Origin: Apoderus coryli
Taxonomy: Eukaryota; Arthropoda; Insecta; Coleoptera; Attelabidae
Length of the DNA stretch: 64,000 nucleotides
Direction of reading: 5' to 3'
Assembly: GCA_911728435.2 (NCBI GenBank)
Contig: OU452200.1
Span: 25,683,715 to 25,747,714 of the forward strand
Position numbers and translations under genes: made by a program. The first letter of the stretch is position 1; every line of letters begins with the position of its first letter. The notes under the pieces are model-generated. The model did not search any database. It saw nothing but the letters and a program-made list of their open reading frames with translations, and had not been told where the DNA came from. Positions 48,219-59,129 of the stretch are shown piece after piece.

Positions 48219-49715
48219 ATGAGCCCGTCAAAGTCAGCAATGATCGCTTTCACCAGGAGGAAGAAAACAGAGGGACTAGGACCACTGTACCTTCAAGGTG
48301 AAATCGCAAAAATGTCCGGGGAGGCAAAGTATTTAGGGATCACTCTAGATTCAAAACTTACCTGGACCGCACAGCTTAAAAGAACCAGAGCAAGAGCGGA
48401 GAGAACGCTTATGTTACTCAGACGCTCTCATGGGAAAACATGGGGACTAAATCCAAAAATGATGCACTGGTTGTACACTGCGGTAGTCAGGCCTATGATA
48501 ACATACACGTCGCTGATTTGGTGGACGCAATAGGAGCAGCATACCGCCATTGCTGAGTTGGGCAAGGTACAGAGGCTTGTCTGCAATGCCAGGCGCTTTT
48601 AGAACTATTCCGACAGCCGCAATGGAAGTATTGCTGAACCTCCCACCCTTGCACATCACGGTAAGGATGGAGGCGGGGGCGGCATTCATTAGACTGCGAG
48701 GGTTGGTAGGAACTGTACCCAGTTATCGGGGACATACCAAAATTGGGGTATCGTATTGGGGATGGCATCATAGACATGCCCATGGACCACATCAGACCAA
48801 AATTTGAATTTGAAATAAACTTCGAAGTGCATATTATGGACCGTGAAGTTCTTGGTCAAGACTGCATACGAACACTGAGAGGGATAACCTGGTTTACAGA
48901 CGGGTCAAAAACCGAAAGTCGAAGTGGTGCAGGAATATATAGTGAGACAAGGAACCCGAATCTAAGATTCTCACTGGGGAAAAACACATCCGTATTTCAA
49001 GCGGAAGTGTTTGCAATTCTGCAGTGTGCAAAACTAAACAGATTGAGGGCTTATACAAACAAGCGAATCAATATATGTTCAGATAGCCAGGCGGCCTTAA
49101 GGGCTCTGAGAAGCGCCAAGGTTACAACTAAACTGGTATGGGAATGCCAAACAGAACTTAGGGCCTTGACAGACCACAATACAGTTAATCTAGTGTGGGT
49201 CCCGGGGCACTCGGGAATAGAAGGCAACGAGAGAGCGGATTGACTGGCTAGACAAGCCTCTGAAATCACATATACTGGCGCGGAACCTGCGCTGGGCTTG
49301 TCTAAGAGAACGGCGAGGAAACTCCTCAAGTGCTGGGCCAAAAGCGAGCAGCAGAGATATTGGGAACATATTCCCAAGCAGGAGCATGGGAAGAGGTTCA
49401 TATCGGGTGCAGCAACAAAACGCACTGAAAATCTGCTATCATTAAGCAGGAGTCAGATGCGAATATCTATGGGACTCCTTCCTGGGCATTGCGCTCTGAG
49501 CGACCACCTAAATAAGATGGGGCTGTATAACGGGGACCTGCAATGCAGATTGTGTAATGGGGCAGTTGAAACAGCTTACCATGTTATATGGAGTGTGTAG
49601 CTCTACAACGAAGACGACACGCTATTTTTGGGCATGCGCTGATTGCGCCAGCAGATATTGACACCCAACACATAACTGAACTCCACAAGTTAGAGCTGGA
49701 TTGGGTGGCATAATA
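48219..49715 (+). pseudogene. RNase H-bearing non-LTR retrotransposon fragment (RT thumb, RNase H, zinc knuckle)
   Basis: Plus-strand frames in order: EAKYLGITLDSKLTWTAQLK (post-RT) and AVVRPMITYTSLIWW, a shifted stretch, then RNase H with its acidic sites WFTDGSKTES, FQAEVFAILQC, NICSDSQAALRALRSA and VWVPGHSGIEGNERAD. A TGA follows at 49241. The frame resumes through GLLPGHCALSDHLNKMGLYN to a zinc knuckle CRLCNGAVETAYHV and, after another shift, FLGHALIAPADIDTQH and LELDWVA-stop. The 5' two thirds are missing. Frameshifts near 48540-48740 and 49600 make it a pseudogene. Confidence 0.85.
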
Positions 49716-49729
49716 TACGGGGACTTTTC

Positions 49730-50265
49730 ACAATAAGTCCATGAGGCTGCAGTGAAACCGGGGACTCAGGTCGTACGGAACCTTTAAAAAAAATCCATCA
49801 GCTCCTGAAAGAAAAATGTTAGCAGCTGAAGATGGAATTTGTAAATTGATTTGGAAACATGTCTGCGGCATTTTGTGGAAGGTTGAACATATAGGTAGTA
49901 TAAAATAAATATTTAATGACAATAAAAAGTAGATTATAACAAACATTTTTATTTATAATAACTTTGGCTCGAATTGTTTACAGTAAATGATTTTTTGCAA
50001 TCAATCACATTTTTATTTTAAAGTATATTTGATTATGGGACATATAATGTAACCACATAGGTTTTTTGTTTTACTTTAAATGTTGAATAAGATTGCCCTA
50101 ATTTTATTTATTCGTAGCATTTACTAACTACCTATTAAACAAGTCTCTTCTACAAAATATATTATATGTTTATATTTTGGGAAGAGAGGTATTTAATTCA
50201 GAGTTCCTTAAGTGAACGCTCCACTACAATTATGGACTACTTTTTTTATATACCTATTTATATAT
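49730..50265. other. 3' flank of the non-LTR fragment and AT-rich spacer, no gene
   Basis: Nothing recognised beyond a likely 3' UTR of the preceding element. Confidence 0.5.
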
Positions 50266-50269
50266 TTTA

Positions 50270-51084
50270 TGCTTGCTTCCCACGGCCTGTGTTATTACAG
50301 GCCTGCACAAGACGCGCCGGTTTATGCGCGCCAGCTCGCGCCACGGGCGAGCTCGAATGTAGCCCTTCCCACGGCGCGTGTTCGCCCGTGCTACGAATCG
50401 TCTATTTCAAGATTTTTAATGAAACAACCGTCACTTTAAAAATGTGGCCAGAAGAGGAAAGTACTCTTGCTGCAGCCGCTTTTGTAGTAATTAGTTAGGA
50501 TTTTTTGTATTTCTTGGATTATAAACATCGTCCAGAAAAAGTGCTGTTATGTTATAAAAATGCCAATCAGGCTTGAAAACATTGTCTGTGCTTGTTCCCG
50601 TTCCCTTGGATTCTTTGAGCTTCTGGCGCCATTTTCTATAAGTTGACATTAAACTGCCCCGTTTCTTTTTTAATTCTTTTATCGAGACATGCTCCACGGA
50701 GTTATCTTTTAATTGTGTACAAATCCGATTCCACGCATCCCATTGTTTGTTCCTGTTTTTGTGACTTTAGGAACTTACAAATTACTTCGTTTGTCCACTC
50801 CATTTACACGTGGTTATAGTACCGGCTTTAAAAACTGTACTAAAAACTATTTGCTGAAATAAAAACCATGTTTTGCCATCTCAATACACGGACCACTTCG
50901 GAATACCACAAGTGCGCTCGAGTCGCGCCACCACGGGCGTTTGAAGTTTATTACCGACTAGAAACGGATACCACAGGCGGGCTCAGTTTTGCACGAGCCA
51001 CTTCGAGCGACACCCTTCCCACGGCCTGTTGGCGCAAGCTGGCGAGGGGCGGCCCGTGATATTACGGGCCGTGGGAAGCGAGCA
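50270..51084 (-). mobile_element. PIF/Harbinger-like non-autonomous element with GC-rich TIRs
   Basis: TTA at 50267-50269 and 51085-51087 (3-bp duplication as in Harbinger) encloses 815 bp. The ends are TGCTTGCTTCCCACGGCC and its inverse, with further inverted GC-rich blocks (CTTCCCACGGC, GGCGCGAGCT-like) over about 120 bp. The only frame is a MADF/Myb-like domain on the minus strand; Harbinger elements encode such a protein alongside a transposase, which is absent here. Confidence 0.7.
50491..50803 (-). pseudogene. MADF (Myb/SANT-like) DNA-binding ORF of the Harbinger-like element
   Basis: ATG at 50803 starts MEWTNEVICKFL. A shift near 50760 leads to KQWDAWNRICTQLKDN, then VEHVSIKELKKKRGSLMSTY, RKWRQKLKESKG and a tail ending TKNPN at 50491. 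The Trp and K-x-[KL]-R spacing fit a MADF domain. In Harbinger elements this protein brings the transposase to the ends. The frameshift and lack of the rest indicate a relic. Confidence 0.65.
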
Positions 51085-51537
51085 TTACAAGAGTTCAAGG
51101 GGTACTTGTCGACTTTTATTCTTGTTACAAGTTCTAATAGACTCAGTTGCACCCCTTGAGGCAATAGTTAAACCTCAAAAATATTAATATCATAAGTCAT
51201 GAATATATATCTATTTTTGAAAGAACATGTCATTTGAGTGAGTTTCATTTTGAGCATCTGCGTCAAATTAAATGTATCCGATTGGTGGACAGTTTTGTTT
51301 ACAATAACATTCGTCACGTCAAATACTAATGTCAAAGATTATAATATTTGCTAATATTTTATCATTTTTTATACAATTGGGCATACACCAAATATTTCAA
51401 ATTTTCCGCGCTATGCGATAACAGTAAATTCATATTATGACATTGTCTAATTAATGAAATATTTGGTAAACAAATTTGGTAAACAAATATTTCAGGAACA
51501 TGTCAGGTAACAATATGTGCAGACCAGCTACAATTTC

Positions 51538-51640
51538 AATAATTAAAAAAAAGTATCGTGGGCTAGATTTGAACTCGCGTCCTTCCGACTACGAAGACTT
51601 TATGTCAACACAGATACTAACGGGTATATATACTATGATT
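51538..51640 (-). repeat. tRNA-like sequence, probably a SINE head or tRNA relic
   Basis: On the minus strand, GGACGCGAGTTCAAATCTAG contains a Pol III B-box (GTTCAAATC) with a partly paired T-stem. It is followed by CCCACGATAC and a T8 run. An A-box and full cloverleaf are not convincing. Confidence 0.4.
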
Positions 51641-52155
51641 TTTTTTTTAAATTGTCGTTAAATGGAGACGCCCAGAACCTAGATGGTGACGACGGTAAAA
51701 AATTAATAAGTAGGAGTTTCTAATAATATTCCAATATTTGATATATTATTGTGGAAGTTGAATAACTTAAATTTGTTGGAAAATCAAGTATCTAATCAAA
51801 TTCATATTCTATGTGTAAATACCGGGTGTCCCACCGGGAAGGGATTCGATCGATTATGGAGAAACTACATTGTGGAGCAATCTGAACATCAGGTGCAGTC
51901 CGTAGGTCAACGGGACCAATTGAGCAAAATGTTTTCAAGAATCTGGTACTTCCGGTTACACCGGAAATGAGTATCAACTTCCTTATTTCTAATACGACCC
52001 TATATAAATTTTACTTTTTTTCGATTCTCCTTGTAATTCTAAACATATTTCATGCATAATGTGTTATACCTATCGCCAGCCGTTTTCGAAATATTTGAGA
52101 TTTGATGTCAAAATGACGTTTTCAGAATAATAACAATTTTTTATTATATGGAAGC

Positions 52156-53287
52156 CACAGTATAATAAATAATACAGTATTCTGACTTTCACGTTTGCAA
52201 GCCGTCCTGCGCATATCATCGCGCATGCCGCCATTATGGGTTACAACGTCAAAATAATCGCATAGACGTAGATACATACAGTTCACTCCTGTGTTCAACA
52301 TATAGTTCATTGTCGGCGTGTACGAGATAAATAAATATTGTGTTTAAATCTAAATCTGTGTTTTGTGTTTTTGGTATAGTGTTCGTGAGAATTAAAAGGA
52401 TTTTATTTTTATTAACGTGTCTTGGGATTCATACAATGAATAATCACGGAGGACATGTGTGTGTTGCAAAATGTTGTCCCAATAAGCGGTACACTTGCTC
52501 AAAACATTTTTTTCGCTTCCCCAAAGATCCTGTTAGGTGAGTAATAAGTAAAAATTAAGATAAATACTAGATAATTTTACGTTTATAACAACTATTTGTA
52601 TAACCGTAAAATTTATATTACGAAATGACAGTATCTAATATGTTTTTAAACTAAATACAAGTGAAACATAAACACATGTTGTCGCGTGGCTAGTTGTTAT
52701 TTTATTGACAATATCATTATAAAGTTTCAAGAAGTCTTTGCCAAAATTTGCCTTTAAAGTTGCTGTTGTTGTAATTTGTGAATTAAACTACCCGTTTAAC
52801 TCACTACAACGATATTCATAATAAACCACGAAAATTGAAATAAACTTGATTTATTAATAAAGAAAAATAACAAACTAAATACAAAACTGAAACGATTTTA
52901 ACTGACCAATATAAGTAATATAGAAATTGAAAACTAATCAAAAATCTGACAATCTTAATTCTTTTTTGACAATAACAACTTTTTCCAATAGTTATTATTA
53001 TTGTTATTAAAAATCACCCAATCATGTCAACATTTAACTGATAACACCACTCAAGGTTCTTTTCAATCACTATGACACACCACAAATAATTCTGAAATTG
53101 ACAGCGATATTATTATGTACTTAAATATTTTTACAAAAATAAAAATACAGTACTGTGGTTAGAAACCAAAAACTATAATTATTCTTAGTCAGGACCTGAC
53201 TTGTAACCCAAAATGGCGGCATCTTACGTCACAGTTTTTTTCAAATTGCGAACGTGGAGTCGGAATGCTGTACTTATTAATGCTGTG
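52156..53287 (+). mobile_element. P-element-like transposon relic with THAP exon
   Basis: TGGAAGC at 52149-52155 and 53288-53294 is a 7-bp duplication (8 with one mismatch), and the opposite palindrome arm keeps the unoccupied site. The ends CACAGTATAATAAATAATAC and the inverse of the right end (CACAGCATTAATAAGTACAG) form imperfect TIRs. A subterminal inverted block (GCCGCCATT-TGGGTTACAA) lies about 70 bp in from each end. A THAP-type first exon sits inside and the catalytic part is missing. Confidence 0.75.
52436..52536 (+). CDS. THAP-type zinc finger exon (partial) of the P-like element
   Basis: ATG 52436 opens HVCVAKCCPNKRYTCSKHFF and RFPKDPVR, the start of a C2CH THAP finger (paired Cys followed by the FFRFPKD-type block). 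A donor GTGAGT after 52536 interrupts the codon for Arg. P transposases begin with such a finger, which binds the element ends. No second exon with the remaining Cys and His ligands was found, so it is at most a remnant. Confidence 0.6.
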
Positions 53288-53379
53288 TGGAAGCTTTAAT
53301 AATTTAATTTGTTAGAATATCCTAGGAGATATAGACCTACTTTAGGCGCCTACGTATATTTTTTTAGGAAATATTAATA

Positions 53380-53960
53380 CAGTGTATTTGAAAAAAAGGG
53401 TAAAAAATCAAATTAAAAAAAGTGTCATAATTCAAAATTTTTAAACGGCAACCCCTCATTTTATATTTTTTTTGCATCAAAAATAAGGGCAAGTTTATGA
53501 AAGGATGTCTATCCCAAAAACTGATAGTTTTCAAAATATTGACAATTTTACATTTTTCTATTACAATAGTGATATGAATTTGAAATTTAATTAATTTTAG
53601 CTGGCCATGATGGCTTTAGAAAACAAATAAATATGACACTTGTCAAAAATAATCAACAATTATGACAAATTGTAGAGAATAATTTAGTAGTAATAATCAT
53701 GGCGGGGCGTATAATTGTTGATTATTTTTGACAAGTGTCATATTTATTTGCTATCTAACGCCATCATGGCCAACTAATATCAATTAAATTTCAAATTCAT
53801 ATCACTGTTGTAATAGAAAAATGTAAAATTGTCAATATTTTGAAAACTATTATTATGCAAGAAAATAAAAAAAATATAAAACCCCCATTTTATATTTTGC
53901 CATTTAAAAATTTTGACACTTTTTTCAATTTGATTTTTTACGCTTTTTTCAAATACCCTG
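53380..53960. mobile_element. Inner TIR element at the axis of palindrome 2
   Basis: TA at 53378-53379 and 53961-53962; ends CAGTGTATTTGAAAAAAAG and the inverse of TTTTTTCAAATACCCTG. The arms span about 285 and 250 bp, the right one lacking about 40 bp, around a centre of about 45 bp. No coding sequence. The ends differ from those of the inner element in palindrome 1. Confidence 0.75.
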
Positions 53961-54399
53961 TATTAATATTTACTAAAAAAATATACGCAGGAGCCTAAAG
54001 TAGGTCTATATCTCCTAGGATATTCTAACAAATTAAATTATTAAGGCTTCCATATAATAAAAAATTGTTATTATTCTTTATTCTGAAAACGTCATTTTTG
54101 ACATAAAATCAAATTTAATATTTCGAAAGCGGCTGGCGATAGGTATAACACATACATACATACATGAAATATGTTTAGAATTAGAAGGAGAATCCAAGAA
54201 ATATATAATTTATATAGGGTTGTATTTGAAATAAGGAAGTTCACACCCATTTCCGGTATAACCGAAAGTACTTGATTCTTGAAAACATTTTAGCCGAATT
54301 GGTCCCGTCGACATAAGTACTACACCAGATTTTCAGATTATTCCACAGTGTAGCTTCTCCGTAATTGATCTAATCCCTTCCCGGTGGGACGCCCGGTAT

Positions 54400-55510
54400 A
54401 TTGTGTATTGTGTGTGTTTTTTGAAGAACATATGCTGGAATATGTTTGTGGTGAAATTTTCAAATAAAGTCTGGCAGCTGGCTAGTTAGTACCTATGTTG
54501 TTTAGGCGAGTAGATTTCACATCTTTTTCTTTTTTAATTACATTAATTTCATGAAGAAAATGACGATTTGGGAACTATTTTAAAACGTTGCGCTGAATAT
54601 TTGAATGAATGTAAAAACACATGGCATATTTTACACTACTTTGATTTTGAGAAATACTTCACCGACTTGAACTCTTTTCGTTGGAGATTAGAATGAATAA
54701 TAGCTATAACATTTTATAATGGTTTGTCTAGCAGTGCATTTTTCGTTTCTAACTTAATCTTCTGATTCTGCCTGTATATCGTGTACATGCGGAATATACC
54801 TATACCAAAGATTAATCATCTTTGCCTATACCTTATCTTCGACTGTAGCATATATACCTAACAAAGAATAAATAAATTAAACAAAAATCTCAAACACATA
54901 CCATCGTACTCATACACAACATTCCTCTATACTCCCGTTCTCTGACTCTACCTGTGGCCATCGAATCCTATATTCGATGCTGTGGCCAAGTCAAAATTGG
55001 GTATAATACTTACCTATCGATATCATAATACTTTAAAATACACGTCAAGATTCCAAAATTTGTACACTGCAACGAGGGTCCTCCCCCATAATCAAATGTT
55101 TTTCTAGTAGGGGAAAGGAGTCGAATATCGATCAGCGGCTAATATCGATCATCTTAATATTAGGTAACCCTACCACACTATAAATTGCTCCAATCTGTGC
55201 TTGCATCTCTTAAGGTAGATGCAAATTATCAACAGCAACAACGGGTAGTTTCAGTAGTAATAACCCTAGGGTCTGGATAATACCGAGATAATTTTGTCAT
55301 AGAGAATGCCGAAAGCGTGGTGCTTGATAATAGGCCGCAGGCAACTCGCTTGAAGAATTCTCTATGACAAAATTTTGAGTATTTATCAAGGCCCGAGGAA
55401 TATTTGATAAGATAATTTTTTACTTTGTAGATATCAAAAATTTTATTGTCAATCTGACGTTTAATAATTTTCAATACAAAATGTATTAGTTTTAATCAAA
55501 CAAATATTAT
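54400..55510. other. Intergenic, no gene; includes repeat copy 54530-54660 and a hairpin at 55292-55374
   Basis: The 54530-54660 stretch matches 32880-33045 inverted. ATTTTGTCATAGAGAAT at about 55292 is inverted at about 55357. Open frames here have no recognisable family. Confidence 0.5.
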
Positions 55511-55840
55511 TCATTTTTATTTAAAACTACAGTTGTGAAAAGTACAATTGGTAAATGTTAAATTGGAAGAAGAGTTTGCTGAATTTGACGGATTGTTAAT
55601 TTCCACTGTTGAAGAAATTCCTTGCATGGTGTTGATTATTTCACCATGGCGTTCTTGGTTAATATTCAAGTACGGTTTAATTGAATTAGAGCTGCTATGT
55701 CCTGTTATTAGCTCTCCATATCATATATGTAATATATGTATATATGGAGACTATTAGTTTCATGAAAAAAAAAATTTTTTTAATTTCACCGGAAATACTT
55801 CTTTTTGGTCATTTTATACATAAATAAGTAGTTTTAAAAA

Positions 55841-55870
55841 AATGTCTGTCTGTCTGTCTGTCTGTCTGTA

Positions 55871-55909
<39 letters not shown>

Positions 55910-55910
55910 A
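55841..55910. repeat. (TGTC)n microsatellite
   Basis: About 17 near-perfect TGTC units with one TGTA interruption, inside the Helentron-like element near its 5' end. Confidence 0.95.
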
Positions 55911-55914
55911 TCCA

Positions 55915-57900
55915 CGAAAACGCAAAAACCGCTTAACAGATTTTAACCAAATTTGGTACAAAAATACTATTGGACATGGCAAGGAGCTGATTAGATTTTG
56001 GGAAACATTGAGCGTAGGCAAAGGGTTTAAAAGAGGGTTCGTAAATTAAAAAAATTCATAGTTCTTAAACTTATCCGAAATACTGCATAATTTTTTACGC
56101 ATTTAATTGAATATAACCTAAAATATTGAACATAAAATATTAGACCACATTGGCGTTCGAAAATAGTGTAAAATGGGGTAAAAAAGATTAAAAAAAAACG
56201 TATTTCTTAAAAATAGCAGAAATATTAACTAGTTATTGATAGTTTTGATAGAATATAACCTATAAAATGTGTCATGAATAACTTACTTTCATAGGCGTTC
56301 GTAAAGAGTGGAAAAGGGGTCAAAACATAAAAAATATATATTTCCTAAACTTATTCGAAATATGGAATAATTTTTCATAGTTGCGATACAATATAAGCTA
56401 AAAAATATTCCATAAAAGAATTGGTTCACAAGGGCGTTCGAAAATAGTTTAAAAAAAGGGTCAAAAACGAAAAAAAAACGTTTCCCAAATATACCAGAAA
56501 AATTGTCTAATTATATATAGCTTTGATATAAGATAACCTAAAAAATGTAGCATAAAATTTTTATTCACATAGGCGTTCGTAAATAGTAGAAAAAGGGGTA
56601 AAATAAAAAAAATTAAAATGTAAAAATTTTTATATTTAACTACATGAATTGGTGTTAAAAATACACGACAAAAATTAATGTACCATAGGCGTCCGTAAAA
56701 ATTCTATAAAGGGTCAGAAAATTTTGTATCCGTGATAACTCAAAAACCACTTAACGGATTTTAACCACATTTGGTACGAAAATACTACAGGATAATTATA
56801 GGTGGTGATTAACATTGAGCGTAGGCAACGGGTTTAAAAGAGGTTTCAAAAATTTAAAAAATCATAGTTCTTAAACTTATCCGAAATATTGAATAATTTT
56901 TTATAGTTGTGATAGAATATAACCTAAAAAATGTTACATAAAAGAATTAGTTCACACAGGCGTTCGAAAATAGTGTTAAAAAAGGGTCAAAACGAAAAAA
57001 AAATGTTTCCCAAATATACCAGAAAAATTGGCTAATTATATATAGCTTTGATATAAGATAACCTAAAAAATGCAGCATAAAATTTTTATTTACATAGGCG
57101 TTCGTAAATAGTAGAAAAAGGGGTAAAATAAAAAAAATTAAAATGTAAAAATTTTTATATTTAACTAGTTGAGTTGGTGTTAAAAATACACGACAAAAAT
57201 TAATGTTCCATAGGCGTCCGTGAAAATTCTATAAAAGGGTCAGAAAAAATTTGTATCCGTGATAACTCAAAAACCACTTAACGGATTTTAACCACATTTG
57301 GTACGAAAATACTACAGGCTATTTATAGGTTGTGATTAACATTGAGCGTAGGCAAGGGGTTTAAAAGAGGGTTCAAAAATTAAAAAAATTATAGTTCTTA
57401 AACTTATCCGAAATATTTTATAATTTTTTATAGGTGTGATAGAATATAACCTAAAAAATGTTACATAAAAGAATTAGTTCACACAGGCGTTCGAAAATAG
57501 TCTTAAAAAAAGAGTCAAAAACGAAAAAAAAATGTTTCCCAAATATACCAGAAAAATTGGCTAATTATATATAGCTTTCATATAAGATAACCTAAAAAAT
57601 GCAGCATAAAATTTTTATTTACATAGGCGTTCGTAAATAGTAAAAAAAAGGGGTAAAATGAAAAAAAAATTAAAATGTAAAAAATTTTATATTTAACTAG
57701 TTGAATTGGTGTTAAAAATACACGACAAAAATTAATGTTCCATAGGCGTCCGTGAAAATTCTATAAAAGGGTCAGGAAAAAATTGTATCCGTGATAACTC
57801 AAAAACCACTTAACGGATAACCTACATCATGCAGCATAACAATTTTGTTTACATAGGCGTTCGTAAATAGTAGAAAAGAGGGCAAAATAAATTTTATAAT
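55915..57900. repeat. Higher-order tandem repeat: about 527-532-bp units made of 110-140-bp subunits
   Basis: The marker GGCGT(T/C)CG starts at 56152, 56294, 56433, 56572, 56688, 56959, 57097, 57213, 57486, 57625, 57745 and 57855. The cycle 139+116+272 repeats. A second marker, GATAACTCAAAAACCACTTA, recurs at 56734, 57261 and 57793. Copies are over 90 percent alike within the last two and a half units. Confidence 0.9.
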
Positions 57901-59129
57901 AAAACTAAAAAAAAATCAATTATTTTGCGTACAAGAATTTGGCCTAGATCTGAAATATAAAATATCTGCGTATAAATAGTGCCTCCAAAGAGAAGAAAAA
58001 GGCACAAAACCCGATACAAAAAAAAAAAAAAAAAATAGCTGATGTCTAAAACAAAACAAAAATTTAGATAAATGACAAAAAGGTCATAAAATTATTACTT
58101 TTACACTTAAATATGGAGAGCTATTCGTGCCTCGAGGGCAACAGCTAGTTTTTATTAATTGCTGTTCAGGAATTCCTTTATTTGCCAAATGGCTAACTGC
58201 AGTTGATCTGTTCGAATGATTGGATATCTTTTTACACTTAGTGTCCAAACCAATAGCTTATTGCGCGGATGATTTGGTCCACATATTAATTGTGTTCTTG
58301 CCTACGGGTATAGTGTCAAACCATGTGTCACTTTCAGATTTCCAGAAACAATTTGGTCTCAAGAATAGGCGACTGGAAGTAATATTTTCCCCCTTTTGGA
58401 CAATAATTTATGGAATAACCGAACAGGGCATGCACTTTCGTTTGCAATATTTGGAACAAGCCACTTACTATTTGTACAACTTTTCGATCCTTCTTGGCAT
58501 GTTTTACTGAATATTGGATTGTATTCAATTCTGTTGGTTGGCGTTCCATCATTATTTTTCTCAATCGTGAAATAATCTATAAGACAATCAGCTGGTTCAC
58601 CACCTCGCCAAGCTAACTCAACAGCTACAATATGGTAAAAAAAAATTTGTAAACCTTCTGGTATACATTCATCCCATAATCCAATGATTCTAGCCAAATC
58701 ACTTGAACTCGAATTTGATGAACTGCATTTTCGTTTGTTCGGATCCTGCTAAAATCTTTTACGTTTTGCATTTCTTGCATCTCGCACATTTTTAAATATC
58801 ACACTGGTAAATGGGTCGAATACAATTTTGAACTCATTGAAGTATTTTTCCTGGAGTAGCCTACTCGTAGTATTCCAAATTGTTTTTACAGTTGCTTCTT
58901 TATATTCAGTTCCGTCGGCTTTTCTCATATTTACCGCATAATCTTTCAATATATTAGCCAAATTATGCAAACTCGTTTCAGCATTCAGTTCGTATTCTCT
59001 GGTCGCACAAAACTCGAGAAATATTTTCATACATATTTTTTTGATTTGATTGTATTTTTTGGTATATTATTAGATATAATATCATTAATTGCATGGTTAG
59101 ATGCAATACCAAATCTTCGCGACATTTTT

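Larger units (their letters stand above)
51822..54396. mobile_element. Long palindromic (foldback) element 2, related to element 1
   Basis: TA at 51820-51821 and 54397-54398; termini CCGGGTGTCCCACCGGGAAG and its inverse. The outer arms are 51822-52155 plus 53295-53377 on the left and 53963-54396 on the right. They share with element 1 the order CAGGGTGTCC-like end, inverted CCGGAA pair, CCCTATATA, ATTTCATG(T/C)AT and TATACCTA. The left arm is interrupted by a P-like element. The axis carries an inner element (53380-53960). Confidence 0.85.
55710..58148 (+). mobile_element. Helentron-like (HINE) non-autonomous rolling-circle element
   Basis: The 5' terminus AGCTCTCCATAT (55710-55721) is inverted at 58111-58122 (ATATGGAGAGCT), 26 bp before the end. 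It is followed by a small palindrome CCTCGAGG and terminal CTAG. Asymmetric inverted repeats, a TGTC microsatellite, internal tandem repeats and insertion within a T-run are the known layout of Helentron-associated elements. Boundaries are certain because the Crypton frame resumes exactly across it. No Rep/helicase gene is present. Confidence 0.8.
55517..59125 (-). pseudogene. Crypton tyrosine-recombinase gene, split by a Helentron-like insertion
   Basis: The minus-strand gene starts at ATG 59125 (MSRRFGIASNHAINDIISNN). It then reads FLEFCATREYELNAETSLHN and IVFDPFTSVIFKNVRDARNA, a TAG stop at about 58750, VAVELAWRGGEPADCLIDYF (first catalytic Arg) and a shift near 58370. After that come NITSSRLFLRPNCFW and HSNRSTAVSHLANKGIPEQQ (the HxxR box). 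Coding stops at LIK at 58151. It resumes on the far side of 55710-58148 as ITGHSSSNSIKPYLNI (second His, then the nucleophilic Tyr) and ends FTNCTFHNCSFK-TAA at 55517. Cryptons move with such recombinases. Two stops, at least one frameshift and the insertion disable it. Confidence 0.88.

Noticed and set aside
50166..51059. Plus-strand ORFs in the GC-rich blocks
   Set aside because: They read through the inverted terminal repeats of the Harbinger-like element and show no protein family.
51538..51640. Functional tRNA gene on the minus strand
   Set aside because: The B-box is good but the T-stem has a mismatch, the acceptor stem pairs at only about five positions and no A-box fits; kept only as tRNA-like or SINE.
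55809..56021. ORF across the TGTC microsatellite
   Set aside because: The frame is created by the (TGTC)n run and encodes only a short-period repeat.
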